Shown: in pieces, positions 21,905 to 29,890 of the stretch | How positions within the stretch are numbered: position 1 is the first letter of the stretch | Layout of the letters: every line of letters begins with the position of its first letter | Assembly (NCBI RefSeq): GCF_005889725.1 | Contig: NZ_VCKX01000109.1 | Coordinates: 1 to 37,096 of the forward strand | DNA length: 37,096 nt | Source: Nonomuraea zeae | GTDB lineage: Bacteria > Actinomycetota > Actinomycetes > Streptosporangiales > Streptosporangiaceae | Direction of reading: 5' to 3' | The notes under the pieces: generated by a model | What the model was told of the DNA's origin: nothing | Database searches by the model: none | The model's input: the letters and a program-made list of their open reading frames with translations, nothing else | Made by a program: the position numbers and the translations under genes

Positions 21905-24700
21905 GTGAGTAACAGCATGAATGAGGGGACGGCACGGCCTGGAAGGCGTCGCCGGTCCAGCTCATCCCGTTCTGTGCCCCAAGGTTCTCCGCCCCAAACC
22001 GACGAAACGGGATGGAGCGCGGAGCCGCCTTCGCGTCGTCCTGAAGCGGCATACGAGCAGACGGGGGCGATGGCGGCGCAGCCGTACGACGAGTCCGCTC
22101 CTCGGCGTGCCGAGCAGCCTCCGCCGCGGCGTGCCGACCAGCCCCACCCCGAAGCCCCAGGGCGCGGCCAGCCCTACCCCGGAGCTCCCGTGCCCGGCGG
22201 GCAGCCCTATCCGGGCGCTCCCGGGCCCGGCCGGCCCGGTCCCGGTGCTCCTGCGCCCGGCCAGCCCCATCCGGAGCACCCCGGCCGCGGCGACCAGCCG
22301 TCGCGGTCCCGCTCCCGTGCCCGCCAGGACACCCGGACGGCGGTGAGCAACCAGGAGACCGTCATCAGCGACGCGCCGCGGCGCTCGCGCCGGAAGACCG
22401 GCCAGGGCGGGCCACCCGAGCCCCCCGGCCCGCCGACCAAGAACGGCGGCGGTGGCGGCCGGAGCGGCTGGCGCAGGTTCGTGCCGAGCTGGAAGATCGT
22501 CGTGGCCGGCTGCGTCGTGTTCGCGGCCGGCATCTTCGGCATGATCATGGTCGCGTACGCCAACACCGAGGTGCCCACGGTCACCCAGGCCGAGGCGGTC
22601 GCCCAGCAGAGCACCATCTACTACCGCGACGGCAAGACCCCGATCGCCAAGCTGGGCATGAAGCGGGACACCGTCGAGTTCGATCAGATGGCCCAGAACA
22701 TCAAGGACGCCACGATCGCCATCGAGAACAAGACGTTCTACGAGGACTCCGGCATCTCGATCTCCGGCATGGTCCGATCCCTGTGGATGACCGCGACCGG
22801 CCAGCAGCTGCAGGGCGCCTCGACGATCACCCAGCAGATGGCCCGTAACTACTACGACGGCCTCAGCCAGGAAGTGTCGATCAAGCGTAAGGTCAGCGAG
22901 ATCTTCGTCGCGGTCAAGCTCGACGAGACGCTGACCAAGGACGACATCCTGCGGAACTACCTCAACACGGTCAACTTCGGCCGCGCCTACGGGGTCGAGG
23001 CCGCCGCGAAGGCCTACTTCGGTGACAAGAAGGCCAGCGCGCTGAAGCTGACGGACGTGCAGGCCGCCTACCTGGCCGCGCGCATCCAGCAGCCGAACTG
23101 GGAGCCCGACGCGCCCGCGCTCCAGGCCCGGTTCAAGGATGTCATCAGGAACATGGCCGAGCTCTGGCCGGAGAAGTACGGACAGCTCCCGCAGACCGCG
23201 AAGTTCCCCACGACGCGCAAGGCCGGCAACAGCAACGAGATGGGCGGCCTCAAGGGCTACATGGTCACGCAGGTGCTCGACGAGCTGGCCCAGCGCGGTC
23301 TCACGCGGGACGAGATCGAGAGCGGCGGCTACGACATCACCTCCACCTTCGACCGGAAGCTCATGATCGCCGCGAAGGACGCGGTGAAGAGCCAGCTCGC
23401 GGGCAGGTCCAACGAGTACCACGCCGGTCTGGCCGCGGTGGATCCCAGGCACGGCCGCGTCCTGGCGTTCTACGGCGGCGACGACTACCTCAACGACCCG
23501 TGGAACGAGCCCTTCCAGTCCACGAAGCAGGCCGCGTCCGCGTTCAAGCCGTACGTGCTGGCGGCCTGGCTGCAGGCCGGCTACTCGCTGAAGAGCTACG
23601 TGCCGGGCAACCAGACGGTCCCGAAGGTGCTCCCCGGCCAGCAGGTGGGCGGCATCAAGAACAGCCACAACGTCGGCGCGGCCGTCGACGTGATCAAGGC
23701 GACCGCGCAGTCGGTCAACACCGCGTTCGTCTCCATGGCGTTCAAGCTGCCCGGCCAGCTCGACGAGGTGAAGAACCTCGTCGAGGCGGCCGGGTTCAAC
23801 CAGAGCCGCATGGAGAAGGACATCGCCGAGCACCACTACCAGTTCGCCATCGGCAGCGCCCTGGTGACGCCGGTAGAGCAGGCGGCGGGCTACTCCATCT
23901 TCGCCAACGGCGGCAAGTACATCCGCTACCACGTCGTCCAGGCCGTCAAGCTGAACAACAAGATCGCCTACCCCGAGCTCAAGACGCCCAAGTCGGTCAT
24001 CGACGCCGGCGTCGCCGCCGACGCCACGGTCGCGATGCAGGAGGTGCTGCGGAGCGGCACCGCGGCGGGCAAGGGCCTGGGCAACCGGCCGGCGGCCGGC
24101 AAGACCGGCACGAACAACGACGAGAAGGAAGCCTGGTTCGTCGGCTACACGCCGCAGCTGTCCACCGCGGTCGGCTTCTACCGCGAGCAGTGCCTGACGA
24201 AGACGGGCAAGGTCGTCCAGCCGCTCCACTCCAACTGCCCGATCACGCCCAAGGGCAAGCCGAGCACCAAGTACGGCCCCGACAACCCGTACACCACGCC
24301 CAAGGAGACGACCCTCGGCTTCGAGGGCGCCGGTCCGCCCACGCTGGCCTGGCAGAAGTTCATGCTGGCCGCGCACGCGAACCTGCCCGTCGAGCAGTTC
24401 CCCGACAAGGCCGAGGTCGGCCTGGCCGAGAACATCGTGCCGAGCCCCACGCCCACGCCGACGCCGAGCGCGGACGACAACCCGTTCGACCAGGACAACC
24501 CGTTCGACGACGGCACCGGCGACCCGGACTGCCTGATCAACTGCGGTGACGACGGCGACGGCGACGTGACGATCGACGACCCGAACGGCGATCCCGGCTT
24601 CCCGCAGACCTCTGACGACTCGGGGGGCGCGGGCGGCAACGTGCCGGAGCCCAGGTCCTCAGGCCGGTGGCCACTGACCGCCAGGCCCGAGGACCAGTGA
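21905..24700 (+). CDS. bifunctional class A penicillin-binding protein (GT51 + transpeptidase)
   Basis: A 931-residue peptidoglycan synthase. A long disordered cytoplasmic head (about 1-190; Pro/Gly-rich with QPYPGAP-like repeats, then basic RRSRRKTGQ) precedes one membrane span (about 195-218). The GT51 glycosyltransferase has AIENKTFYEDSG near residue 270, QGASTITQQMARNYY and LRNYLNTVNFGRAYGVEAAA. The transpeptidase has the active-site tetrad SAFK (about 544), SVN (about 602) and KTGT (about 732). The tail is acidic and Pro/Thr-rich with a PNPFD-like repeat and two cysteines (DCLINC). It is orthologous in position to ponA1 (Rv0050). GTG at 21905 has GAGGA four bases upstream; ATG at 21917 is an alternative. 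It overlaps the next gene by 4 bp. Confidence 0.93.
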   Translation: MSNSMNEGTARPGRRRRSSSSRSVPQGSPPQTDETGWSAEPPSRRPEAAYEQTGAMAAQPYDESAPRRAEQPPPRRADQPHPEAPGRGQPYPGAPVPGGQPYPGAPGPGRPGPGAPAPGQPHPEHPGRGDQPSRSRSRARQDTRTAVSNQETVISDAPRRSRRKTGQGGPPEPPGPPTKNGGGGGRSGWRRFVPSWKIVVAGCVVFAAGIFGMIMVAYANTEVPTVTQAEAVAQQSTIYYRDGKTPIAKLGMKRDTVEFDQMAQNIKDATIAIENKTFYEDSGISISGMVRSLWMTATGQQLQGASTITQQMARNYYDGLSQEVSIKRKVSEIFVAVKLDETLTKDDILRNYLNTVNFGRAYGVEAAAKAYFGDKKASALKLTDVQAAYLAARIQQPNWEPDAPALQARFKDVIRNMAELWPEKYGQLPQTAKFPTTRKAGNSNEMGGLKGYMVTQVLDELAQRGLTRDEIESGGYDITSTFDRKLMIAAKDAVKSQLAGRSNEYHAGLAAVDPRHGRVLAFYGGDDYLNDPWNEPFQSTKQAASAFKPYVLAAWLQAGYSLKSYVPGNQTVPKVLPGQQVGGIKNSHNVGAAVDVIKATAQSVNTAFVSMAFKLPGQLDEVKNLVEAAGFNQSRMEKDIAEHHYQFAIGSALVTPVEQAAGYSIFANGGKYIRYHVVQAVKLNNKIAYPELKTPKSVIDAGVAADATVAMQEVLRSGTAAGKGLGNRPAAGKTGTNNDEKEAWFVGYTPQLSTAVGFYREQCLTKTGKVVQPLHSNCPITPKGKPSTKYGPDNPYTTPKETTLGFEGAGPPTLAWQKFMLAAHANLPVEQFPDKAEVGLAENIVPSPTPTPTPSADDNPFDQDNPFDDGTGDPDCLINCGDDGDGDVTIDDPNGDPGFPQTSDDSGGAGGNVPEPRSSGRWPLTARPEDQ

Positions 24701-26019
24701 CGACCACGGAGGTGCGCGCGCCGCTGATGGCGCGCGCCGTGCCGTACCTTCCCCTGGGGCTGATCGCGGCCCTGGGGGCCACGCTCGCGTACGTCGTACG
24801 GCTGCCGTGCCGCACCGGCGGCTGGAACGACCAGGTCACGACCTACACGAACTTCTGCTACACCGACATCTACCCCCTGTACTTCGACAGGGAGCTGGCC
24901 ACCCAGAACCCGTACTTCGCCGACGTGCCGTTCGACAAGCAGGTCGAATACCCGGTCGTGCTGGGCGAGGTCATGCAGGTGATCAGCTGGATCTCCCGGT
25001 GGCTGGAGCTGGACAGGGTCGCCCAGGCGGTCAGGTTCTACGACCTGACGGTGATCCTGCTCGGCATCAGCCTGGTCATCGGCGTCCTGCTGATGGCCGC
25101 GGTGGCCGGGCCGGCCCGGCGGTGGGACGCGCTCTGGTACGCCATCTCGCCCGCCGTGGTGCTGGCCGCCTACATCAACTGGGACCTGGTCGCGGGCGCT
25201 TTGTCGATGGGCATGCTGCTGGCCTGGGGGCGGCGCCGCCAGGTGCTGGCCGGGGTGCTGCTGGGGCTGGCGATCGCGACCAAGTTCTATCCGCTGATGT
25301 TCGTGGGCGCGCTGTTCCTGCTCACGTTGCGGACCGCGCGATGGCGGCCGTTCCTGGTCACGATGGGCTCGGCGGCGGGCGCGTGGATCGTGGTCAACGC
25401 CCCGTTCATGATCTTCGCGTGGGAGGGCTGGCGCAGGTTCTACGTCTTCTCCGAGGAGCGCGGGGTCGACTGGGGCTCGCCGTGGCTGTTCTTCCAGAAC
25501 AAGGGCTGGCCGATCCTGGGCGAGGGCGACGTGAGCACGCTCGGCATGGTGGCGCTGGCCGTCATGTGCCTGGGCATCGCCGTGCTGACGCTGGCCGCGC
25601 CGCGCCGGCCCAGGCTGGCCCAGATCTGCTTCCTGGCGCTGGCCGCGTTCATGATGACGAACAAGGTGTGGTCGCCGCAGTTCGTGCTCTGGCTGGTGCC
25701 GTTCGCCGTCCTGGCCAGACCCAACTGGAAGCCGCTGGCGCTGTGGCAGCTCGCCGAGGTGTGGTATTTCGCCGCCATCTGGCTCTACCTGCTGAACCAG
25801 CCGCCGCTCAGCCGGCACGACCTGGGCATCGGTGACGACACCTACTTCACCGCCGTCTGGGGACGCGTCATCACCATCGGGATCATGATGGCGTTCGTCG
25901 TGCGGGACGTCCTGCGGCCCGACAAGGACGTGGTGCGGCAGGCCGGCATCGACGACCAGGCCGGTGGCGTCTTCGACGACGCCCGCGACCGGTTCACGCT
26001 GGCGTCCGTCCTGCGATGA
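24697..26019 (+). CDS. GT-C glycosyltransferase, GT87/DUF2029 family
   Basis: A 440-residue membrane protein with about 10-12 spans. Early LPCRTGGWNDQ and CYTDIYPLYF, and VEYPVVLGEVMQ in the first external loop, are features of the GT87-like polyprenol-phosphate-mannose-dependent mannosyltransferases; the conserved Y-P after the acidic loop is visible. It would act at the outer membrane face, transferring a sugar to an envelope lipid or glycan. The GTG start at 24697 overlaps the PBP stop (GTGA) and is preceded by GAGGA. Same position as Rv0051. Sugar and acceptor are inferred, not shown. Confidence 0.82.
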   Translation: MTTTEVRAPLMARAVPYLPLGLIAALGATLAYVVRLPCRTGGWNDQVTTYTNFCYTDIYPLYFDRELATQNPYFADVPFDKQVEYPVVLGEVMQVISWISRWLELDRVAQAVRFYDLTVILLGISLVIGVLLMAAVAGPARRWDALWYAISPAVVLAAYINWDLVAGALSMGMLLAWGRRRQVLAGVLLGLAIATKFYPLMFVGALFLLTLRTARWRPFLVTMGSAAGAWIVVNAPFMIFAWEGWRRFYVFSEERGVDWGSPWLFFQNKGWPILGEGDVSTLGMVALAVMCLGIAVLTLAAPRRPRLAQICFLALAAFMMTNKVWSPQFVLWLVPFAVLARPNWKPLALWQLAEVWYFAAIWLYLLNQPPLSRHDLGIGDDTYFTAVWGRVITIGIMMAFVVRDVLRPDKDVVRQAGIDDQAGGVFDDARDRFTLASVLR

Positions 26020-27092
26020 TCACCCGCTCGGCCCGGCGGGACGCGCTGCTGCTCTGGTTCGGCTCGCGCGCCGGGCTGCTGGTGTCGACGCTGCTCGGGG
26101 TCACGCTCGGCGACTACACCGACAAGTGGCGCAAGTGGGATGCCACGCTGTTCATCACGATCGCCGAGCACGGGTACGACGGCGAGCCCGGCCGGCCGCC
26201 CGACCAGGGGCTGCCCGCCTTCTTCCCCGGCCTGCCGATGCTCATGCGGCTGGTGCACCTCGTCATCCCCGACTGGTCGGCGGCCGGGCTGCTGATCTCG
26301 CTGGTCGCCGGGGCGGTCGCCATGGTGGCGCTGGCCCGCCTCGCCGAGATCGAGGGGGCCGACGGCTGGGTGGCCGTGCTGGGACTGCTGCTCTTCCCGA
26401 TGGCGGTGTTCCTGGCGGCGGGCTACAGCGAGTCGCTCTTCCTGGCCTTCGCGATCCCGGCGTGGCTCGCGGCCAGGCAGGGGCGCTGGCCGCAGGCGGT
26501 GGCGCTGGCCGCCGGGGCGTCGTGCGTGCGGATCACCGGGCTGTTCCTCGCGGTCGCGCTGGTGGTGGAGTTCGGTACCGGGTTGTTCACCGGGCGGGAG
26601 CGGGCGCGGCGGGCCGGATGGCTGGTCGTGCCGTTCGTCCCGCTGATGGCGTACTCGTATTACCACTACGGGCGGACGGGCGACTGGCTGGCGTGGAAGC
26701 ATGCCCAGGAGGCCGGGTGGGGCCGCGACTTCGAGTGGCCCTGGGAGGCGTGGCAGACGACCTGGCGCTCGGCCATGGGCTCCGACGACTTCGCGGTGGC
26801 CTTCCGGATGGAGATCGCCGGGGCGCTGGTGGCCTTCGCCGTGCTGGTGTGGCTGCTCGTGCTGCGCAGGTGGAGCGAGCTGGTCTACACGGGCACGCAG
26901 GCGGGGGCCCTGATGACGTCGGCGTACTACCTGTCGATCCCGCGCTCGCTGCTGCTGTGGTTTCCGCTGTGGGTCCTGTTCGCCAAGGTCGCGACGAGGC
27001 GGGCGTGGGTGATCGCGCTCTACGGGCTGGTCTCGGGGCCGCTCATGTTCCTGAACGCCGCCCGATATCTGAGCGGCGCCTGGGCGGGCTGA
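26016..27092 (+). CDS. GT-C mannosyltransferase, PIG-V-like
   Basis: A 358-residue membrane protein with about 9-10 spans. WDATLFITIAEHGYD near residue 43, AFFPGLPML near 67 and AGYSESLFLAF near 132 are the motifs of PIG-V (GPI mannosyltransferase 2) and its bacterial relatives, including the catalytic acidic residue in W-D. It probably uses polyprenol-phosphate mannose on the outer face of the membrane. The ATG overlaps the previous stop (ATGA), so PBP, GT87 and this gene form a translationally coupled trio. Its bacterial acceptor is unknown; phosphatidylinositol mannosides or a glycoprotein are candidates. Confidence 0.82.
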   Translation: MITRSARRDALLLWFGSRAGLLVSTLLGVTLGDYTDKWRKWDATLFITIAEHGYDGEPGRPPDQGLPAFFPGLPMLMRLVHLVIPDWSAAGLLISLVAGAVAMVALARLAEIEGADGWVAVLGLLLFPMAVFLAAGYSESLFLAFAIPAWLAARQGRWPQAVALAAGASCVRITGLFLAVALVVEFGTGLFTGRERARRAGWLVVPFVPLMAYSYYHYGRTGDWLAWKHAQEAGWGRDFEWPWEAWQTTWRSAMGSDDFAVAFRMEIAGALVAFAVLVWLLVLRRWSELVYTGTQAGALMTSAYYLSIPRSLLLWFPLWVLFAKVATRRAWVIALYGLVSGPLMFLNAARYLSGAWAG

Positions 27093-27131
27093 TTTCTATA
27101 CCCGCTTCTTCGTCTCGGTAATCCAGGGAAG

Positions 27132-27140
27132 TTATCCACA
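27132..27140 (+). other. perfect DnaA box
   Basis: TTATCCACA, the canonical 9-mer, lies in the 144-bp gap between the convergent PIG-V-like and endonuclease IV genes. The neighbouring TTTTCCCCA (about 27163) is a poor second match. An isolated box may bind DnaA, but no cluster is present here. Confidence 0.55.
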
Positions 27141-27236
27141 GGCTGTGTGTATTCGCTAGAGGTTTTCCCCAGGCCCTCCACCAGCGCATACGTCTAGCAC
27201 GCCACCCTCAGAGGCGCGTCCGTCCGGGAAATTTCC

Positions 27237-27980
27237 TCAGAGGTGCTTCCTGAGGAACGCGATGTCGTCGGCCTGGCCGTCGGCCGGCGTCTCCACCACG
27301 ACCGGCGCGCCCGCCGCCCGGCAGACCGCGAGGATCAGCTCGGGGTCGATCTTCCCCTGGCCCAGGTTCGCGTGGCGGTCGGCGCCCGAGTCGAAGTCGT
27401 CGCGCGAGTCGTTGCAGTGGACGAGGTCGATGCGGCCGGTGATGGCCTTGACCCGCTCGACGAGGTCGACCAGCTCCTCGCCGCCCGCGTGGGCGTGGCA
27501 GGTGTCGAGGCAGAACCCCACGTCGAACCCGTCGAGCGCGTCCCAGAGCCGGGCGATGCGCTCCAGCTTGCGGGCCATCGCGTTGCCGCCGCCCGCGGTG
27601 TTCTCGATCAGCACGGGGATCGGGCACTCCATGCGCTCGAACACCTTGCGCCAGTTGTCGAAACCGGTCTGCGGATCGTCGCTCTTGTTGACGTGGCCGC
27701 CGTGCACGATCAGGCCCTTGGCGCCGAGCCCGGCGGCCGCCTTGAGGTGCTGCTCCAGCAGCTTGCGGCTGGGGATCCTGATGCGGTTGTTGGTGGTCGC
27801 CACGTTGATCAGGTAGGGGGCGTGGACGTAGATCTCGACGCCCTCGACCGGCTTGGCCGGCAACACGGGCTTGTCGTAACCCTGTGGATCGCCGAGGAAG
27901 AACTGCACCACCTCGGCCCCGACCCGCTCGGCGTGAGCGGCGGGGTCGTCCTGATCGACATGAGCTCCGATGCGCACCAT
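27237..27980 (-). CDS. nfo: deoxyribonuclease IV (AP endonuclease, EndoIV family)
   Basis: A 247-residue TIM-barrel zinc enzyme that cuts 5' to abasic sites in base-excision repair. Metal-site motifs are all present: VHAPYL, VHGGHV, LIENTAGGG, DTCHAHAGG, HCNDSRDDFDSGADRHANLG and VETPAD. The start is ATG at 27980 (MVRIGAHV, the family beginning) with GGTGA just upstream; an upstream in-frame start has no homology. Somewhat shorter than E. coli Nfo (285) but normal for the actinobacterial form. Monocistronic, convergent with the mannosyltransferase gene. Confidence 0.92.
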   Translation of the reverse strand: MVRIGAHVDQDDPAAHAERVGAEVVQFFLGDPQGYDKPVLPAKPVEGVEIYVHAPYLINVATTNNRIRIPSRKLLEQHLKAAAGLGAKGLIVHGGHVNKSDDPQTGFDNWRKVFERMECPIPVLIENTAGGGNAMARKLERIARLWDALDGFDVGFCLDTCHAHAGGEELVDLVERVKAITGRIDLVHCNDSRDDFDSGADRHANLGQGKIDPELILAVCRAAGAPVVVETPADGQADDIAFLRKHL

Positions 27981-28052
27981 GTCACCGAGCTTATCCGTTT
28001 GACCCGACCGGCCTGGGGAAGTCGCCTGCCATCCCAAAGGAGGAGAAACGAT

Positions 28053-28229
28053 ATGAGCCGCTGGCGCTTACGAGCGCTGATCGTCTTGATCTACGTCATC
28101 GTCGGCATCTACGTTGCCTGGCTCTATGACTACATCACTCCAGGGTTGCTGAAGGACGTCGCGGAGGCGTTGCTCGCCGTCTTCCTCTGGTTCCTGGTCC
28201 TGCTCGGTATCGACCTGCACATCGGGTGA
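28053..28229 (+). CDS. small membrane protein, 58 residues
   Basis: Two hydrophobic spans (about residues 8-25 and 38-55) joined by a short YDYITPGLLKD loop. A very strong ribosome site, AAAGGAGGAG (28037-28046), lies seven bases before the ATG, and a clear terminator follows. These two signals make it a real gene despite its size. I do not recognise a family; the function is unknown. It is divergent from nfo, with 72 bp between the start codons. Confidence 0.75.
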   Translation: MSRWRLRALIVLIYVIVGIYVAWLYDYITPGLLKDVAEALLAVFLWFLVLLGIDLHIG

Positions 28230-28240
28230 GTCACATATCG

Positions 28241-28270
28241 AACGGCCCCGGGCAGGCGCCGGGGCCGTTT
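28241..28270 (+). terminator. rho-independent terminator of the 58-residue membrane protein gene
   Basis: AACGGCCCCGG (28241-28251) and CCGGGGCCGTT (28259-28269) form a perfect 11-bp stem with a 7-nt loop, followed by TT. It starts 11 bp after the stop codon. Confidence 0.9.
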
Positions 28271-28288
28271 GTCATGGGGTCTTCGTGA

Positions 28289-28384
28289 GTGCGTCACGGA
28301 TGAGGTACGTCACGGATGAGGTGCGCCACGGACGAGGTGCGCCACGGACGAGGTGCGCCACGGACGAGGTGCGTCACGGATGGG
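28289..28384. repeat. 16-bp tandem repeat, six copies
   Basis: Six contiguous 16-bp units from 28289, consensus GTGCGCCACGGACGAG. The three central copies (28321-28368) are identical; the outer copies carry GTCACGGATGAG variants, symmetrically placed. The last unit contains the stop codon (28374-28376) of the leftward gene that follows. Confidence 0.95.
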
Positions 28385-28700
28385 GGAGGAAACCGCCGTG
28401 GGCGATGCCGAGCGCGGCCCCCACGAACGAGCCCACGATCCCGACGACATTGAGCGAACGCTGCGGCGTGGTCGCCGAGACGTACTGGGAATAGAGACCG
28501 ACACCGAAGCCCAGCGTGCCGATCCAGGACGAGATCATGTGCGCGGACGTCCAGAACGTCGCGACGAACGCCACCACCCCGCAGGCCAGCGTGGCGACGG
28601 CCAGGATGTTCTCGGCCGGGTGCGAACGCCCGTCGGTGTTGAGCGTGAGCTTGAACCGCTCCCTCTCGGAGGGTTGAAGCACATGTGGCACAGCCACCAC
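28374..28700 (-). CDS. small membrane protein, DUF4190-like
   Basis: A 108-residue protein. After a 30-residue polar N-terminus it has a hydrophobic span (about 32-50, ILAVATLACGVVAFVATFW), a second (about 58-75) and a third, Gly/Ala-rich (about 85-103, VVGIVGSFVGAALGIAHGG). This looks like DUF4190-type proteins, of unknown function. The start is GTG at 28700, after AGGGG; a second GTG at 28697 is possible. The stop codon lies inside the last unit of the 16-bp repeat, so the C-terminus LPHP is encoded by repeat DNA. It is divergent from rpsF. Confidence 0.65.
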   Translation of the reverse strand: MVAVPHVLQPSERERFKLTLNTDGRSHPAENILAVATLACGVVAFVATFWTSAHMISSWIGTLGFGVGLYSQYVSATTPQRSLNVVGIVGSFVGAALGIAHGGFLPHP

Positions 28701-28823
28701 CCCCTAGGTTTCCTACAGGCCTTCCCATCTACTGGCGGCTGGTAACCTGGTCAGGCTGCGTTGTGATGGGTGATCCATCGCCCCGAGATGCCGAAGAGTG
28801 GTGTCCGGGTCTAGCGTCAGCGT

Positions 28824-28869
28824 CCTCCTGTCACGGCAGAGTGTCGTGACCGCAAGAGTCCAGAGGAGG
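28824..28869 (+). promoter_or_regulatory. structured rpsF leader, candidate S6:S18 autoregulatory element
   Basis: CCTCCT (28824-28829) is complementary to AGGAGG (28864-28869), enclosing a hairpin TCACGGCA-GAG-TGTCGTGA (28831-28849). CCG directly follows the hairpin (28850-28852). The known S6:S18 mRNA motif pairs a hairpin with a CCG-containing asymmetric loop ahead of rpsF. The AGGAGG lies 12 bases before the ATG, so closing the stem could hide a ribosome-binding sequence. Confidence 0.5.
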
Positions 28870-28881
28870 TTGGAGTCCCGC

Positions 28882-29172
28882 ATGCGTCGTTACGAAGTAA
28901 TGGTCATTCTGGACCCTTCGCTCGATGAGCGCACCGTCGCGCCGTCCCTCGACCAGTTCCTCACCGTGGTCCGCAACGACGGCGGCACCGTGGAGAAGGT
29001 CGACGTCTGGGGCCGTCGCCGTCTCGCCTACGACATCGACAAGAAGTCGGAAGGCATCTACGCCGTCATCGACCTGTCCGCGGAGCCCGCGACGGTCAAG
29101 GAGCTCGACCGGCAGATGAACCTCAACGAGGGCATCCTGCGCACCAAGGTCCTCCGCCCCGACGTGCACTAA
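28882..29172 (+). CDS. rpsF: 30S ribosomal protein S6
   Basis: A 96-residue S6 with the usual MRRYEVMVILDPSLDER start, GGTVEKVDVWGRRRLAYDIDKKSEGIY middle and LNEGILRTKVLRP end. It binds S18 and the central domain of 16S rRNA. It is the first gene of the rpsF-ssb-rpsR-rplI operon. ATG at 28882 has GGAG about eight bases upstream, within a purine-rich AGGAGGTTGGAG tract. Translation is probably feedback-controlled by the S6:S18 complex through the leader described separately. Confidence 0.97.
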   Translation: MRRYEVMVILDPSLDERTVAPSLDQFLTVVRNDGGTVEKVDVWGRRRLAYDIDKKSEGIYAVIDLSAEPATVKELDRQMNLNEGILRTKVLRPDVH

Positions 29173-29182
29173 GCAGCTCGTT

Positions 29183-29201
29183 GCCCGGCTTTTTGTCGGG
29201 C
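29183..29201 (+). promoter_or_regulatory. small hairpin between rpsF and ssb
   Basis: GCCCGGC (29183-29189), loop TTTTT, GTCGGGC (29195-29201): a 7-bp stem with one G-T pair. No T-run follows, so it is more likely a processing or pausing site than a terminator within this operon. Confidence 0.4.
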
Positions 29202-29260
29202 GGCGGCCGTACTCTGAGCCGTAACCCAAGCGAAGGCGTGCAGGAAGGCGAGCGCTAGCC

Positions 29261-29824
29261 ATGGCAGCAGGCGACACCGTAATCACCATCGTCGGCAACC
29301 TTGTCGAAGACCCGGAGCTGCGATTCACCCCGACGGGGCAAGCCGTGGCTCGATTCCGCATCGCGTCCACTCCGCGGTTCATGGATCGACAGACCAACGA
29401 GTGGAAAGATGGCGAAAGCCTCTTCCTGACCTGCAACGTGTGGCGGCAGGCGGCGGAGAACGCCGCTGAGAGCCTCCAGCGCGGCATGCGGGTCATCGTG
29501 CAGGGGCGGCTCAAGCAGCGGTCTTACGAGACCAAGGAAGGCGAGAAGCGCACGGTCTACGAGGTCGAGGTCGACGAGGTCGGCCCGTCTCTGCGTAACG
29601 CCACGGCCAAGGTCAACCGCACCTCCCGTCAGGGCGGCGGCGGTGGCGGCGGCTTCGGCGGCGGCCCGGCCGACGACCCGTGGGCCTCCGCGTCGCCCGC
29701 CCCGCCTCAGGGCGGTGGCTACCAGAGCGGCGGCGGCGGCGGTTTCGGCGGCGGCGGCGCTCAGCAGAGCGGCGGCTTCGGCGGCGGCGGCGGCAACGAC
29801 TTCAGCGACGAACCGCCTTTCTAA
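29261..29824 (+). CDS. ssb: single-stranded DNA-binding protein
   Basis: A 187-residue SSB. The OB fold spans about residues 5-110 (ITIVGNLVEDPELRFT, FLTCNVWRQAAENA, RMRVIVQGRLKQRSYE-like strands). A long glycine-rich linker with GGGGFGGG repeats leads to the acidic tip DFSDEPPF, which recruits replication and repair partners. It is the usual essential copy, between rpsF and rpsR. ATG at 29261; the upstream GGAAGG is about 15 bases away, so initiation may depend on coupling or on GCGAGCG. Confidence 0.97.
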   Translation: MAAGDTVITIVGNLVEDPELRFTPTGQAVARFRIASTPRFMDRQTNEWKDGESLFLTCNVWRQAAENAAESLQRGMRVIVQGRLKQRSYETKEGEKRTVYEVEVDEVGPSLRNATAKVNRTSRQGGGGGGGFGGGPADDPWASASPAPPQGGGYQSGGGGGFGGGGAQQSGGFGGGGGNDFSDEPPF

Positions 29825-29853
29825 CTCCATCTGTCCACAAGCCCGAGTCCATT

Positions 29854-29870
29854 CCCGCCCACAAGGCGGG
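29854..29870 (+). promoter_or_regulatory. small hairpin between ssb and rpsR
   Basis: CCCGCC (29854-29859), loop CACAA, GGCGGG (29865-29870). Six perfect base pairs without a T-run, 20 bases before the rpsR start. It may stabilise or cleave the operon mRNA. Confidence 0.35.
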
Positions 29871-29890
29871 GCTCTGAAAGGAGCACCACG

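Noticed and set aside
21962..24376. 804-codon open frame opposite the class A PBP gene
   Set aside because: Antisense shadow; the plus strand has all GT51 and transpeptidase motifs in order.
28289..28384. Possible CRISPR array
   Set aside because: The units are 16 bp and contiguous without spacers, and no cas genes are present; it is a plain tandem repeat.
28294..28728. Alternative leftward frame of 144 codons across the 16-bp repeat
   Set aside because: It translates the repeat as a VAHLVRG-type low-complexity tail and lacks a ribosome site; the overlapping 108-residue frame has three clean hydrophobic spans.
29183..29201. Terminator between rpsF and ssb
   Set aside because: The stem is short and the T-run is in the loop rather than after the stem; the genes form a well-known operon.
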